Assembly (NCBI GenBank): GCA_026119855.1
Contig: JAOWBW010001041.1
Span: 721,710-785,709 of the forward strand
Origin: Campanula takesimana
Lineage: Eukaryota; Streptophyta; Magnoliopsida; Asterales; Campanulaceae
Length of the DNA: 64,000 bases
Direction: 5' to 3'
The translations under genes were made by a program, and so were the position numbers. Positions within the stretch are counted from its first letter, which is position 1; each line of letters starts with the position of its first letter. Of this stretch, positions 36,401 through 47,322 are shown in pieces. The notes under the pieces were generated by a model, which saw only the letters and a list, made by a program, of their open reading frames with translations, searched no databases and had not been told where the DNA came from.

Positions 36401-39092
36401 AGCTTCTTGATTTCTTCCTTCAAAGAATGTCTGAATGCGCATTGGCCAGTTAGGGTTGTCTTCGTGTTTTTCAATAATGACCTCTCCAACTGTACAGGAC
36501 CCTTCGCTGGCGAGCTTTGGAGTGCAACATATTACATTAGATTTCAAAAAGGTGCCTCCGATCCTTTCTCTGTCCTTCACTTCGATTATTATAGCTTCAA
36601 CTAACCCAGTCCGACTCTGCATTTCATTCTGAGTTTTGGCAGATTGTTCAGTTCTTGTGAAAGTGACACTTTCAAACCTGCAATAGCAGCCATCATGGAA
36701 TGCAATCTAAAATGAGCAAAAAACTTGGAATCAATACATTCATACCACATTGGAGGGTAAGAGATAGAGAAAGCAAAGTAGGGCCGTTCGGCCTTTTATT
36801 CAACACAACTACGTCAACCAACCACAACAACAACTGCAACAACAACAACAAAGCCTTAGTCCCAAAATGATTTGGGGTCAACTAACATGAATTGTCATAT
36901 GGAATAGTCGAAGAAAAGAGGTGGGAAACCATTAATGAACTTTTATTCCTTCATTTGCAGCCATTTGAACATGCATATATGGATGGCCATACATTGCAAA
37001 GCAGGACCATGCCATATCCTCACTATCTTTTTAATAATTGACTAAAAGAGTATTCAGAAAGACTATTATGATGACCAAGAAGATTAACAAGGGGGGAGGG
37101 GAATTAACAATTTATGCAGGTTTAGACATCAAAAAGGTCTGAAAACTGAGGGCAATGTTGCCACCACCTAAGTATTTCTCCCTCCGTCCTAGAATGATAG
37201 TCCCTTTTGACTATTCAACCATTTTATTGATTTATTCACCTTTTTAAAATTATCCTTGGTGGTATTAAACAATCACATTAGCACCATGGTTTCTCTAAAA
37301 ACAAGACTGATGCAAGTGAAGTGAGGAGTATTATTTGCTGTGGGTAGTTTAGGAAGAAGTGAAATTTTAGAAATGAGACTAACTTTGTGGGACAAATAAA
37401 AATGGAAAGAGGGACTATCATTCTGGGACAACAGAGGGGAGTAATGTATAGGTATCTATGTAACAACTTGGAGGAGTTTGATTGATCAGTTTTACTTGGC
37501 ATGACCAAACCAATTGGTACCTTCCAAATAACCTTGTAGGTAGAAAATTTTCTCCTCATGCAAGGTTATAACTCGCAAATCAGCTAGCTGGCACTGGCTG
37601 AACAAACATATAAGGACCTAAGATTCATAGTAGTAGTATTGCCTAGAATAATAAGGCTCATTATGTGACTTGGACGAGATGGACCAATGTATCAAGAAGG
37701 TTCTAGGCATTCTAACTCCTCAATACAGTTCTGCATCATATTGACAGCCTTTTCATTAAATTGAGTACTATCTCATCCATTTCTGGTAACGATAGAAGAA
37801 CAAAGTGCTGCTTTGTTAAACCGCCTAGATTCAGTTCCACCATGGATCGGGAGAAAGAAACTCCCTTTCTTCTTAAGCAAAAATCCTTTTGAAGTTTATA
37901 GTACACACTTCGGACTAACTATATACCTACATCATAAAACTAGTACTATCAGTTTCCAAATGCTTGTCACAAGTCGACAAATCAGTATCCAACAATTCAA
38001 TGTTCTGAAACATGTTCTCATATGGTGTTTACTCCCACGCATTTCATTTATAGGTAAGATTATTTTATTAACCAGACCATAATTGAATTCACATAAAACT
38101 TTCACCAACATAAATTACTCAGAACACATAATACCATTTATAATCTAACAACAATTGGACAGTGTCTAGCTATTCTTAATAGTTACATATGGGAAATTTT
38201 CCCTTTTTTATCAAAACAACATCACCACCATAAATGCTAACAAAAATGAAAATATCAGCCCTGGTGATTCATGATAAATCATATTTAACCACTATATGTG
38301 GTTAATAACCTCAATTGTTTCCAATCAACTGGAGTATTATAAATACAACAATCATCGCTCCAATCACTACCTATTCCCATAGAAAACCATTGAATTGAGT
38401 TCACATTTCTCTCTCTCTCTCTCTGTGTGTGCGCATAATATAGTGTTGAACACAATTGACAGTCAATCAACTTAATTTCTCTGATAACAAACTTTAGGCA
38501 GGGAAATCATAGTCCAATTTCCTCCCATTAAACAGAAGATAAGAGAAAAAAAAATACTCCCTCCGTCCCATAAAGATAGTCCACCTTTTTTCGTTGTTAC
38601 TACGAGAGAACTTTGAGCAGTTATAAATGCTACTTATAATTATGTTAATGTGAATCTAAAAATTGATATTAAAAGTATTTATAATGATGTATCATGAACA
38701 ATTTCAAAAATTTCATTAGAATAATTAAAAGTAGCCTTAATTATTACTCAAAGTTCCTTCGTAAAACCATGAAAATAAGGGGACTATCATTCTGGAACAG
38801 AGTGAGTAATAAAAACTGATATATCAAAATTAAGGGTTGGGGAAGAGAAATTAGGACCTGATGAAGGATTTTCCTTTGTGGGTGTAATCAAAAGGAGTAG
38901 TCTTTGAAGAATCTTGGTGGTGGAGCTTGGAGGCGTAGAGGCCTTCACTGCCTCCATGGAAGATGAAAGAGTTCAACTGTGGAGTAAATGATTCGTTTCC
39001 ATACTCGTGAATTGAGGCGCTTGCGTATTTGATCATCAACCCAAAACCGGCACAAACACAGAGTAGCACGAAAACCAAGCTATTCTCTCTCA

Positions 39093-39093
<1 letters not shown>
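33423..39093 (-). CDS. TMEM87/GOST-type lung seven-transmembrane protein
   Basis: Exons 39093-38858, 36677-35744, 35652-35557, 34191-34055 and 33603-33423 join in phase to 527 aa. Signal peptide MRENSLVFVLLCVCAGFGLM is followed by a lumenal domain with paired Cys (NVICCTPKL, CTVGEV) and then seven hydrophobic helices (for example MVPLMTFYGVMSLAYLLLG). The final block, IIPAFWSLLAF to LLWAPSHNPTRYAYS, matches the signature of animal TMEM87A/B and plant lung-7TM proteins such as At1g72480. The family (GOST) has a beta-sandwich lumenal domain on a 7TM body and is linked to Golgi and endosomal trafficking. The tail is acidic (GTGDEYDEE) and presumably cytosolic. I used the second in-frame ATG; the earlier one would put a run of Cys-Val from a CA microsatellite in front of the signal peptide. 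Intron 1 (2.2 kb) holds two Stowaways and a SINE tail; intron 3 holds a PIF-like element. Confidence 0.9.
34540..35260. mobile_element. PIF/Harbinger-like non-autonomous element in TMEM87 intron 3
   Basis: The ends GGCTCCATTTGTTTTGCG and CCAAAACAAACAGAGCC are inverted and flanked by TTA on both sides (34537-34539, 35261-35263), the 3-bp duplication typical of PIF/Harbinger. The inner arms also pair (GAACAACTTCC with GGAAGTCATTT, and CGGAAAATG words). The centre is a G-rich minisatellite. There is no coding capacity. Confidence 0.75.
34670..35070 (+). repeat. G-rich minisatellite, about five units of 85-100 bp
   Basis: Each unit has TTAAGAAACAATTTAAGTA and CAATAAT-like sequence followed by GTGGGGGTGGGG-type G tracts. 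Unit starts are near 34676, 34765, 34855, 34938 and 35042. It fills the middle of the PIF-like element; G tracts are on the + strand, so the host pre-mRNA (minus strand) carries C tracts. Confidence 0.75.
36829..36884 (-). mobile_element. Au-type SINE 3' end, antisense
   Basis: Read on the minus strand it is GACCCC, then TTTTGGGACTAAGGCTTTG and repeated TTG. That is the pattern of the plant Au SINE tail (GACCCCACTTAGTGGGATAAGGCTTTGTTGTTG-type). Only the 3' part is recognised, in intron 1 of the TMEM87-like gene. Confidence 0.7.
37178..37441. mobile_element. Stowaway-type MITE in TMEM87 intron 1
   Basis: CTCCCTCCGTCCTAGAATGA and its inverse TCATTCTGGGACAACAGAGG (ending GGGAG before TA) bound about 264 bp. 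The adjoining word GATAGTCCC pairs with GGGACTATC. Confidence 0.8.
38557..38806. mobile_element. Stowaway-type MITE in TMEM87 intron 1
   Basis: CTCCCTCCGTCCCATAAAGA begins after TA; GGGGACTATCATTCTGGAAC and AGAGTGAG end it before TA at 38807-38808. Internal arms with TTTGAGCAGT and ACTCAAAG pair. It lies 50 bp from the exon 1 donor. Confidence 0.82.
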
Positions 39094-39132
<39 letters not shown>

Positions 39133-39351
39133 ACGCGCACTTAGGCACAGTTGATGAGCCGAGAAGGAACTGGGAAGGAGGACGAAGGGTAAAAATGTCT
39201 TTAGAGGAAATTGACGCTGACGTCTGTAATTGACTTGCGTCGACCGCTTTCCTTGTGCAAGCTAAACGGGAAGATACGATGTCGTTGTACCTACCAAGTG
39301 TACAGTTACAATAATTAGCTTGTAAATGGGGCAGTTGGTGGTAGTCAGCGG

Positions 39352-40105
39352 TAGGGGTGTAAATGGTTCGGTTTGGTTCGGTCTCGGCCGTTTTAGAGAC
39401 CAAACCACTAGTCATCGGTTTGGAAAAATTCCAAACCGAACCGAACCACGAAAAATTTCAAACCGAACCAAACCAAACCGCCATGGCTTGGTTCGGTTTG
39501 GTTCAGACCGCGGTTCAGTAATGTGGTCCAGACTGCGGTTTAGACCTTGGTTCAGACCGTGGTCTAGAATATGATTTAGATCGTGGTTTAAACCACCATT
39601 CACACTGAGGTTCATATCACGATTCAAATTATGGTTTACACTCTGTTTAAATGAGAAAATTCGGAAGAATGAAAATATCAAACGAATAAAGAAGCCGAAG
39701 GAAGTGAATACACTACAGAACTTTGTTAACTATGTGCCTCAATGAATATAACATTTGATGAAATGAATATTGAATAAGATGCAAAACGAAAGCTAAGAAT
39801 GATATAATGTAATGTAAATTATTTTAATAATTTAAAGGTGAATGTTACTTAACATACAAATATATGACTAATATATGTGGTCTGGCGGTTTGGTCTGGTG
39901 GTTCGGTCTGGCGGTTTGGTTTGGTTTGGTTTGGTTCGGTCTGGTTTGGTCTGGAGGGGTCAGACCACAAACCAAACCGAACCACGCGGTTTACCAATTT
40001 TTGAGACCGAACCGAACTACTTGTGCTTAAAAACCGAACCAAACCGTATAGTTTAGTTCGGTTCGGTCCCAAACCGCGGTTTGGACCGAACCACTGACAC
40101 CCCTA
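39352..40105. mobile_element. Non-autonomous hAT element with perfect 8-bp duplication
   Basis: It starts TAGGGGTGTAAATGG and ends GACACCCCTA. GTCAGCGG is duplicated exactly at 39344-39351 and 40106-40113. Both ends are dense in GGTTCGGTTTGG words in opposite orientations, the usual subterminal repeats of plant hAT elements. The 754-bp element has no transposase frame. It lies about 260 bp upstream of the TMEM87-like start codon. Confidence 0.92.
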
Positions 40106-40154
40106 GTCAGCGGTATATAAAGGCAAGATTAAAAAAAAAAAAAAATGAAAATAA

Positions 40155-41975
40155 AATGAGATTTGGACCCTAGGCCCCCTGGGCCAGATCATAAACCCAT
40201 AAAGACCCATGGCCAAATCAAAATTCCATCTAACCCCCCAGAGCTAACCCACTCCCAGCCCAGCCCGTAACTGTCCTTAACCCAGCTCGTACCCACTGCC
40301 CAGCCCAGCCCGTTTGAATAATAAAAACAAAATGTGTGGCACATGGGATTCGAACTACCAACAATGTTATGGAAACATATGCCTTAACCACCAAACCAAC
40401 CCAGCTTTTTGACATATATTTTGCAATATGTTCTATTAGTATCTTTGCATGGGCGAAACTAAATGAAAAAAAAACATGAGATTCTCAACCAATTAATAAA
40501 ATTCTTGATTATTCAAAAAAAAATGTAAAATAAAAAATTAGAAAAATGAAAAACATGATTAAAAAAATAAAGTATCTAATTCTTTTATTAGAAAAAAAAA
40601 TATGAAAGACCAAAAAAGATAAATTAAATTATAATTGTGCAATATCGTATTCGAATATTTTTTTTCATATATTTTTTATTATTATCCTCCAGTAAAAGCA
40701 CTTATTTACATAAAGGACACCATTTAACTCTTTTATTTACTGAAATACCAGCCTAGGCAATTATTTATATAAATGTCATTGCACTCATCACATACTTAAG
40801 GTATAAGACTAAAATTACTTTTATACCTAAGGTATAAGACTACAATTACTCTTATACCTAAGGTATAAGACTACAATTGCCTTATACCTAAGGTATAAGA
40901 CTAAAATTACTATTACACCTAAGGTAAGACTAATATTGCTCTTATACCTAAGGTATAAGAGTAATAAAATCACATTTTTTAATTTTTCTTAAAAAACATA
41001 AAAAAAAAAAAAGTCTCATATTTTATTTTTATTCCGCTAATATACTTAGGTATAAGACAAGAATTAATCTTATACCTAAGGTATAAGAGTTATTTAATTA
41101 TTTTTGAATAATTTAATAATTTTTCACATTTTAAAAAAAATCATTCTCATATATTTTTAATATTAACTCTTATACCGAAAGTATAAAACTAGTTCTTCTC
41201 TTATACTTTATATATGAGAGTAATTATTTTAACAATAAATCCCCATTTTTAAAAAAAAATTATATACCTAAAATATAAGACTAGAATTACTCTTATATTT
41301 AAGGTATAAAAGTTATTTAATTTATTTTCTTCTAATTCTTATATTTTCAGCATATAATAGAGTTAGTTGGTGTCATTTATGTAAATAAATGCCTTAACAG
41401 AAGGGTAATAATTAAAAAATTATAAAAGTTTCTGAAATAATGTATTTTCGTAATTACAATCTAATTTATTTTTTAGGTCTTTCATATTTTTTTTAATAAA
41501 AAGCTTTAGATATTTTATATTCTTAAATCATTTTTTTAATATTCTAATACAATATATATATATATATATTAAAAGTTTTTTTTTTTTTTGTGTGAATATT
41601 CAAGATTTTCATTAATAGATTGTAAAATCTCAATTTGTGTAATTTAGTTTCGTACAGACTGCCGTTAGTAATAATAAATATTGCAAAATGTGAACAAAGC
41701 AATGCATTGGGTTAGTGGTTAAGACATGGTTGTCCTAGAAAAGGTACTAGGTTTGAAACCTATAGTCAACATTTTTTGTTTTAATTAAAACGGGCGGGCT
41801 GGTAGTGGGTTCTGAATCCGGGGCGGGTGGGCGGATCCGTACAAGTCGGGGCATCGGGCCTGGCAGTGGGCTTGGTGGTTAAGTGGGCAGCCTGAGTGAT
41901 GGGTTTTTGGGCTTTTATGGAATTTTGATTTGGACATTGGGTGGAGGTGGACTTTTGAATCTCATGTGGACTTTT
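40155..41975. repeat. ~1.8-kb fold-back locus (long inverted repeat) with tRNA-like boxes
   Basis: The left half matches the reverse complement of the right half over most of its length, with centre near 41,070. Anchors: CCAAATCAAAATTCCAT at 40213-40229 pairs with 41918-41934; a conserved AATATGAAAGACC block (about 40610) pairs with about 41475; TTATTTACATAA at about 40711 pairs with about 41380. Each arm carries a B-box-like word (TTCGAATCCC, minus strand, about 40345-40355; GGTTTGAAACC, plus strand, 41750-41760) preceded by an A-box-like GGTTAAG word (40381-40397 minus; 41711-41723 plus), both reading outward. The middle is a minisatellite of about 30 bp built on TATACCTAAGGTATA. No protein frame. 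It could be a fold-back or Mutator-like element or an inverted pair of tRNA-derived retroposons. Confidence 0.75.
40790..40975. repeat. ~30-bp minisatellite with TATACCTAAGGTATA core
   Basis: At least five units of ACCTAAGGTATAAGACTAMA plus AATTACTCTTAT-like sequence. The core is a near-palindrome. Scattered related units continue to about 41320 on the other side of the fold-back centre. Confidence 0.85.
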
Positions 41976-42059
41976 ATGGAGAAAAGATCTGGGAGAAGGG
42001 GCCTCATGGAATTATGCCAAATAAAAATACAGCGGCCTCAGAGATGGCTAACCCAGAAC

Positions 42060-42491
42060 CGTACCTGTGACAAACCGTAAACTCGCATTTAAACCGTTGG
42101 AACCGTACACGTGGATAACCCATTAACCGTACTAACCGTACCCTTCAATAATGCGTTACGGTTATAGGGTTTAGGAACCCGCACCCCTAACCGTAACCAC
42201 TAACCGTACTAACCGTACAAATTATGTTAGTTTTGTAACATATTTTGTTAGTTTTCTAACATAATTTGTTAATTCTTTAACATAATTGTAAACAATGTTA
42301 GATTTTTAAACGTATTATGTTACTTTTTATTGATTTTAAACATTTTTAAACATATTTTGTTAATTTTCATTGATATAAAAAAGAAAGGGAAAAAAGTTAA
42401 ATTTTAAACAGATCACGTTAGATTTTTAACAAAATTTGTTAAAAAAAAATAACAGTTAAAAAAAGGGGGGAGGCAGACCCGTGAATCCGTA
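42060..42491. mobile_element. hAT-like fragment cut by the chromovirus insertion
   Basis: Repeated AACCGTACTAACCGTA words followed by AT-rich TTTTGTTAGTTTT repeats resemble one end and the middle of the hAT-like families at 32218 and 39352. The sequence stops exactly where the gypsy LTR begins, so the retrotransposon probably landed in it; the other half would lie outside the window. Confidence 0.5.
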
Positions 42492-44544
42492 TGTCTCGAC
42501 CCGAAAATCCGTCTCTATTTTCAAATAATAAATATTTAATTATTTATTTATTTCTTATTTAATTGTTTAAATTATTATTTAATTAATAATTATGTGTGCA
42601 TTTATGTTTCATAATAAATTATGTCTAGCATTTTAATTGGTTAATTGTGCTAGTGTAGAGAGTTGGGTCTTAATTGTTAGTGGGGAGTTATTTGTTTTGA
42701 GTAGAGTAGGGGAGGGGCCCTAAGTGTAACATTTCAAATTAATCATCTCCCTACTCCCTCTCTTCTCCCTCACCCCTCCCTCACCTCATTTCATTTCCCA
42801 GCACACTCTCTCTCTCTCCTTGGTGGGTAAGTTTTTCTTCTCTCCCTTCTCTCTTCATTTTCACCTTCTTCCTCTCATCTTTCCTTATTTCTCATTTTAC
42901 GAAATGTGTTTAGATCATCGATAGGATCGCGTAGAATCAAAAATATTTGAATTCCGTCGTCTTTGAGAAATTTCGGGTAAGTTGCTTTTCCCCCATTTTT
43001 ATGCTAAAGTGTTCATTTCATGTTTATACAATGTTTTAGTTGATATATTTGATGTTTTGTTGAGTTTGGAATTTATTTGGAATTTATTTGGGTTTTTGAT
43101 AAAAAATGGTGAATGTTATGAATGTTGTGATTTGATCTTGGTTTTGGTTGATAAATAGTGTTGTTAAGATCCCTTTTTGGTTAGATATTGTTTGGGTACC
43201 TTGGGGATCATGTTGGAAGTATTGATTTTGAGTGTTGTGAAATTGGGTAAGAAAAATGAAGAACCCAGCTCTGTTTTCCCGGCCAAAAACCAGACCAGGC
43301 GCCCGCCCGGGTTGGACCAGGCGCCCGCCTACCCTGCCTTTTCCAGCGGCCAGACCTTCTGGTCAAATAAGCGCGCGCCCGACCCCCCTCAAGCGCCCGC
43401 CCGCCCTGTTTCAGGAAATTCTTCCTTTTTGCTTGTTTAAACTAGATTGCTTCCCTAGTTTTAATTTATATACTCAAATTTACTTAAGTTAACATCGTGG
43501 AACACGTTAATGTTTGACTTTGATTCCTTTGTGAACAATTTAGTTGTGGAACTTACTTGATCCTTTTGGGAATGTTGGAACACCTTTTGATGGGATGTTG
43601 GTTTATGCACCTTTTTGGTGATTACGTGGAATGATTCCCTACTTTGGAATCAATGGTTGTTTATCGTGCTAGTATTTTATTACTTAGCCTTTACTTGAAA
43701 GTCCAGCTGGTATTTGTGTGTGTTTCGGGCGATGCGAAACATTATGATGGCACAAGCCAAGTCCATTATGATGTTGACCATTGTTTTGCCCCATTATTTC
43801 CCTCCTCCAGATTGGCCTTGGATGTGAGATGAGCTAGCCCCTTTGTGAGCAATTTAGCTATTGGTTTTGGGCTTTGACTGTGTGTCACTGTCCCCTTATT
43901 GTTATTGGTTCCGGTACCGGGGGTTTTCTCTTCAAGCTTTCATGCTACTATGAAGGTGTCGACTGCTGATTCTGGAAGCTGCGCAGCGACCTTTATTTGG
44001 TTATATCAGTTGGGAAACCTTGGCTAATATCCTTTGTTAATTGTTTATTTCCGCTGCTATCTGTTAAATGATAATTTCTATGTGCTATGTGATTTATTAT
44101 TGATTATTGCATCTTATCATGTCATGTAGTTGCATTAGTAACTTATTGAGATTTATCTCACCCCCTTTCTTTTATCTTTGTTTTTCCTTAACCCCCCCCC
44201 CAGGTGGAAAGGATTAGACTCGCTGATCATGAGACAGGACGTCGTGAGGGTTGAGCTTTTGGGGCAAGTTGTTATCGGTGGATTTACATTATATAAATGT
44301 GTAACCTTTTGGGAATAGTTGTACCAAACTTGACGTCATTAGAATTTGTATATTTTATTATTTTGGGTGTAAGCTTATGGAGCTTATATTAGTTAATATT
44401 TTGTTGTTCAAGTTGGGTTTCAAAACTTTGTGTTATCATCTTTTGGTATAAAAGGAAAATTTTTATCTTCATTATTTTAGAGTTTATTGTTTAAGTCGAC
44501 GTCCAGCTCGCGCACTCCGGGCCCGCGGGGTCGGGGTCGCGACA
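42492..44544 (+). repeat. First LTR of Tekay/Del-like chromovirus
   Basis: It starts TGTCTCGACCCGAAAATCCG and ends GGTCGCGACA, directly before the primer binding site. It is about 2,053 bp and is closely matched by the LTR at 56543-58587. TGTC and GACA are the inverted tips. Four GC-rich words lie at 43298, 43320, 43370 and 43392. LTRs over 2 kb fit the Tekay/Del clade. Confidence 0.92.
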
Positions 44545-44545
44545 G

Positions 44546-44563
44546 TTGGTATCAGAGCCATGG
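44546..44563 (+). promoter_or_regulatory. Primer binding site for initiator tRNA-Met
   Basis: TTGGTATCAGAGCCATGG begins two bases after the LTR. TGGTATCAGAGC is complementary to the 3' end of plant initiator tRNA-Met. The same site follows the LTR at 58587. Confidence 0.9.
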
Positions 44564-44664
44564 TTTGGCTCTAAGTATAAGTCTAGGTGGACTAGTATGA
44601 CCTAGGAGGGTAGTTGTGTTCGGAGTGAGTAACGGTTGATGTTTTATGCAGGTAATTGTTCTCA

Positions 44665-45230
44665 ATGGCTAGAAGAAGAACGGGTGAAGGTACTAGTGGG
44701 ACACAGAATCAGAATGATCTTCGGGAAGAGAACCGTGCTATGTTCTAAGGTATGTTTGAGGCGGCCATGAAGGCAATCCATGACCAAGGACCGAGAGTAG
44801 AGCAAGCACCACCACCCCGATATGGTTTGGAGCAATTCTTGAAACTGAAACTGGCAGAGTTCGATGGTGAGCCCGATGTGAAGAAGGCCGAACTATGGGT
44901 TGAGTCTATGGAGAAAATTTATGATGTGTTTGGGTGCACGGACGAGGATAGGGTCCGGTTTGTGGCTTATAAGCTTGTAGGTGCCGCCGAGCATTGGTGG
45001 AAAGGAGTTAAGGCAAGTTGGGATGATACCCATACAGTGTATGCATGGGAATTGTTTGTGCGGAAGTTCAAAGAGCATTTCATTCCGGTAGTGGATCAAA
45101 ACCGAAAGGAGATCGAGCTTCTCAACTTGGAGCAAGGTTTGTTGTCGGTAGCTCAGTACTCGGCTAAGTTCACAGAATTAGCCCGGTATTGTGACTATCT
45201 TGTGAGGACCGAAGAACAGAAAGCTATGAG
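44665..45230 (+). pseudogene. Chromovirus gag, first copy, with early stop and internal deletion
   Basis: The ATG at 44665 opens MARRRTGEGTSGTQNQND. Codon 28 is TAA (44746-44748) where the second copy has CAA. Past the stop the frame stays open with the gag core (LAEFDGEPDVKKAELWVESM, EHWWKGVKASWDD, FKEHFIPVVDQNRKEIE), the capsid-like Retrotrans_gag domain. It then breaks at 45228: about 1.15 kb present in the second copy (rest of gag, zinc knuckles, protease, start of RT) is missing, joined at a shared GAG. The deletion puts pol out of frame. Confidence 0.88.
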
Positions 45231-45861
45231 TTGAAGGAACTAAAGGTTCAATTGCAAGAGTTGCTTGATCGAGGATTTATCCGCCCTAGTGTTTCCCCGT
45301 GGGGAGCACCGGTTTTGTTTGTGCGGAAGAAAGATGGTTCTTTGAGATTGTATATCGATTACCGAAAGTTGAATCAGGTTACAGTGAAGAACAAGTATCC
45401 TCTACCTCACATTGATGATTTGTTTGATCAGCTTCAAGGCTCAGTTGTGTTTTCTAAGCTTGATTTGAGGAGTGGGTACCATCAGTTGAAGATTCGATCG
45501 GAGGATATTCCGAAGACTGCCTTTCGCACTCGTTATGGTCATTGCGAGTTCTTGGTTATGCCGTTTGGGTTGACTAACGCGCCTGCCGTGTTTATGGATT
45601 TGATGAACCGGGTTTTCCATCCTTATCTTGATTCGTTTGTGGTGGTCTTCATCGACGACATTCTTGTCTACTCTAAATCTCGAGAGGAGCACGGGAAACA
45701 CCTAAGGACAGTTTTATCCATTCTTGCGAGGGAGCAGTTGTTTGCGAAGTTTAGTAAATGCGAATTTTGGCTCGAGAAAGTGTCATTTCTGGGCCATGTT
45801 ATTTCTAAAGATGGGATTTATGTGGATTCTTCAAAGATAGAAGCCATTGTGGATTGGAAGA
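45231..45861 (+). pseudogene. Chromovirus reverse transcriptase, 5' part
   Basis: Clear Ty3/gypsy RT motifs in order: [54 protein letters not shown], and the catalytic FIDDILVYS. It runs to IEAIVDWK, where a copia element is inserted (45863). The frame resumes at 54387 as [20 protein letters not shown]. There is no start codon of its own because of the upstream deletion. Confidence 0.92.
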
Positions 45862-45862
45862 T

Positions 45863-47322
45863 TGTTGGCAGTGGTGCCCTAGGCACGTTTAATAAACGTT
45901 GTAATTGTTATCATTTATTTCATATCAATAAAGAGATGTTTTGATTATTATTGTTTTTCATGTTTACTTATAATAATCTCCGTCCCTAGTACTTGTTAAG
46001 CACTGGTATAAAGGCTAAATGATCATGGGATGATCATGTTAGATTTATGGGTGCTTGTTTGGAACAAGGTACTGGACATGACCCGCTGTATGAGATTTAT
46101 GTCATGGTCTATGTCGAACATATATCTTAATTAGTTATGTCATTTGAATCCTTAGAGATGAAGTTATTATAGTCTTCCACTTGATGAACATTATGTTTGA
46201 CAAATTCAACCGCTACCTTTAACCGGGTAGTTATAAAGGGTATGATTGGCATAATCGGATTCACGTAGGGAAGAATAATAAGCTAAATGGATTTGTCCCT
46301 CTTCGGAGAGATGTCAAACTTGGGCCTCTCGTAGGAATGATGTTGATGAAATGTTCGGCCGGACTCAAATGAATTGATTGGATCAATGGCATTTGGATTA
46401 TCAACATATTCGGAATCGAGAAAGTATTGAACAAAACAAGTTGACTGTTTGACCATGACTTGTGTTCAATGACATCGTGGACAAAGGGATTATGACATAT
46501 TCTAAAAGGAATGCGAACTTATATCTAGTTATACTATTTGGGTAGGTATGACGGTTTGCTAGAACCTAATCATATCTTATGGTTTCATGTTTGAACCCAT
46601 TGCCAACTTAGTATAATCCTAGAGGGTCACACACAATAGAACGAATCTTTAAAAGGACTATATTGGAATTTTGGAAATTCTGGACATTCTGGGGAAGTGG
46701 GCGACCGCACAATATGGACTGGGCGGCCGCACACTTAGCTCAGAATTGTACCATTTAGTGAATTCTGGGCGGCCGCACAGTACTGTCGGCTGGCACTTTC
46801 CTAATTCGATTTGGAATGTCTTTCGACACAAGGTTCCTATTTGGAATAGGTCTTGCTTGTGTATAAAAGGATGATTTCGGCCAGAACTTCAGACATAGCC
46901 TTTTGTGAGTCTCCAAAGAGTTTGAGAGAGGTTTTACTTTGTTCTAAGACATCCTTGGTCAAAGAACAAAATAATACACAAAAGAAAAATTCCATATAGT
47001 TCAAATTCATTGTGAAAACGTGTTTCACAATTTGGTCTAGCAACCAAGATCAAAGAAGTTCCTTTGATATTCGTTCGAAGTGTGGATACCGCTAGAGGGT
47101 GAAAATCATCATCTTCAAAGTTCGTGTTCAAGCTTTATGATCGTGATCAAGTCTTCAAATCTCCACCAAAGACCAAGAGAAATTTGATAGCCATCAAGGG
47201 TTAGTTTTTCCTTTATTCATTATGTTGTATTTGATTTAATCATATGAACGGATCCATGGCTTTTGGTTTCTTAAAATTTTAATTGCTATATTCCGCTGCG
47301 CATGTTACTTGGAAACCCAACA
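45863..47322 (+). repeat. Copia A 5' LTR
   Basis: 1,460 bp from TGTTGGCAG to CCCAACA. The promoter-like TATAAAA is at 46862-46868, so U3 spans about 1,000 bp. GC-rich words GGGCGACCGCACA (46699), GGGCGGCCGCACA (46721) and GGGCGGCCGCACA (46767) lie 80-165 bp before the TATA. One word present in the 3' LTR is missing here through a 26-bp deletion. Confidence 0.92.
46862..46868 (+). promoter_or_regulatory. TATA box of copia A LTR
   Basis: TATAAAA in the context TTGTGTATAAAAGG, placed about two thirds along the LTR, is the best core promoter candidate. The 3' LTR has the same word at 53920-53926. Confidence 0.7.

Noticed and set aside
39107..39415. Frames over the hAT end and CA microsatellite
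   Set aside because: Low-complexity translation of repeats (Cys-Val runs, GGTTCGG words).
40230..40415. Minus-strand frame with LVVRIPCATH in the fold-back arm
   Set aside because: This common plant repeat translation comes from the tRNA-like B-box region; not a protein gene.
41700..41770. True tRNA gene
   Set aside because: A-box and B-box-like words are present but I cannot fold a cloverleaf with an anticodon arm; called tRNA-like only.
43177..43440. Proline-rich frames inside the chromovirus LTRs, present twice
   Set aside because: Both copies lie in LTR DNA; the Pro/Ala richness comes from the GC-rich word array, not from a protein.
46837..47131. Minus-strand frames repeated in both copia LTRs
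   Set aside because: Duplicated only because the LTR is duplicated; no family resemblance and no start context.
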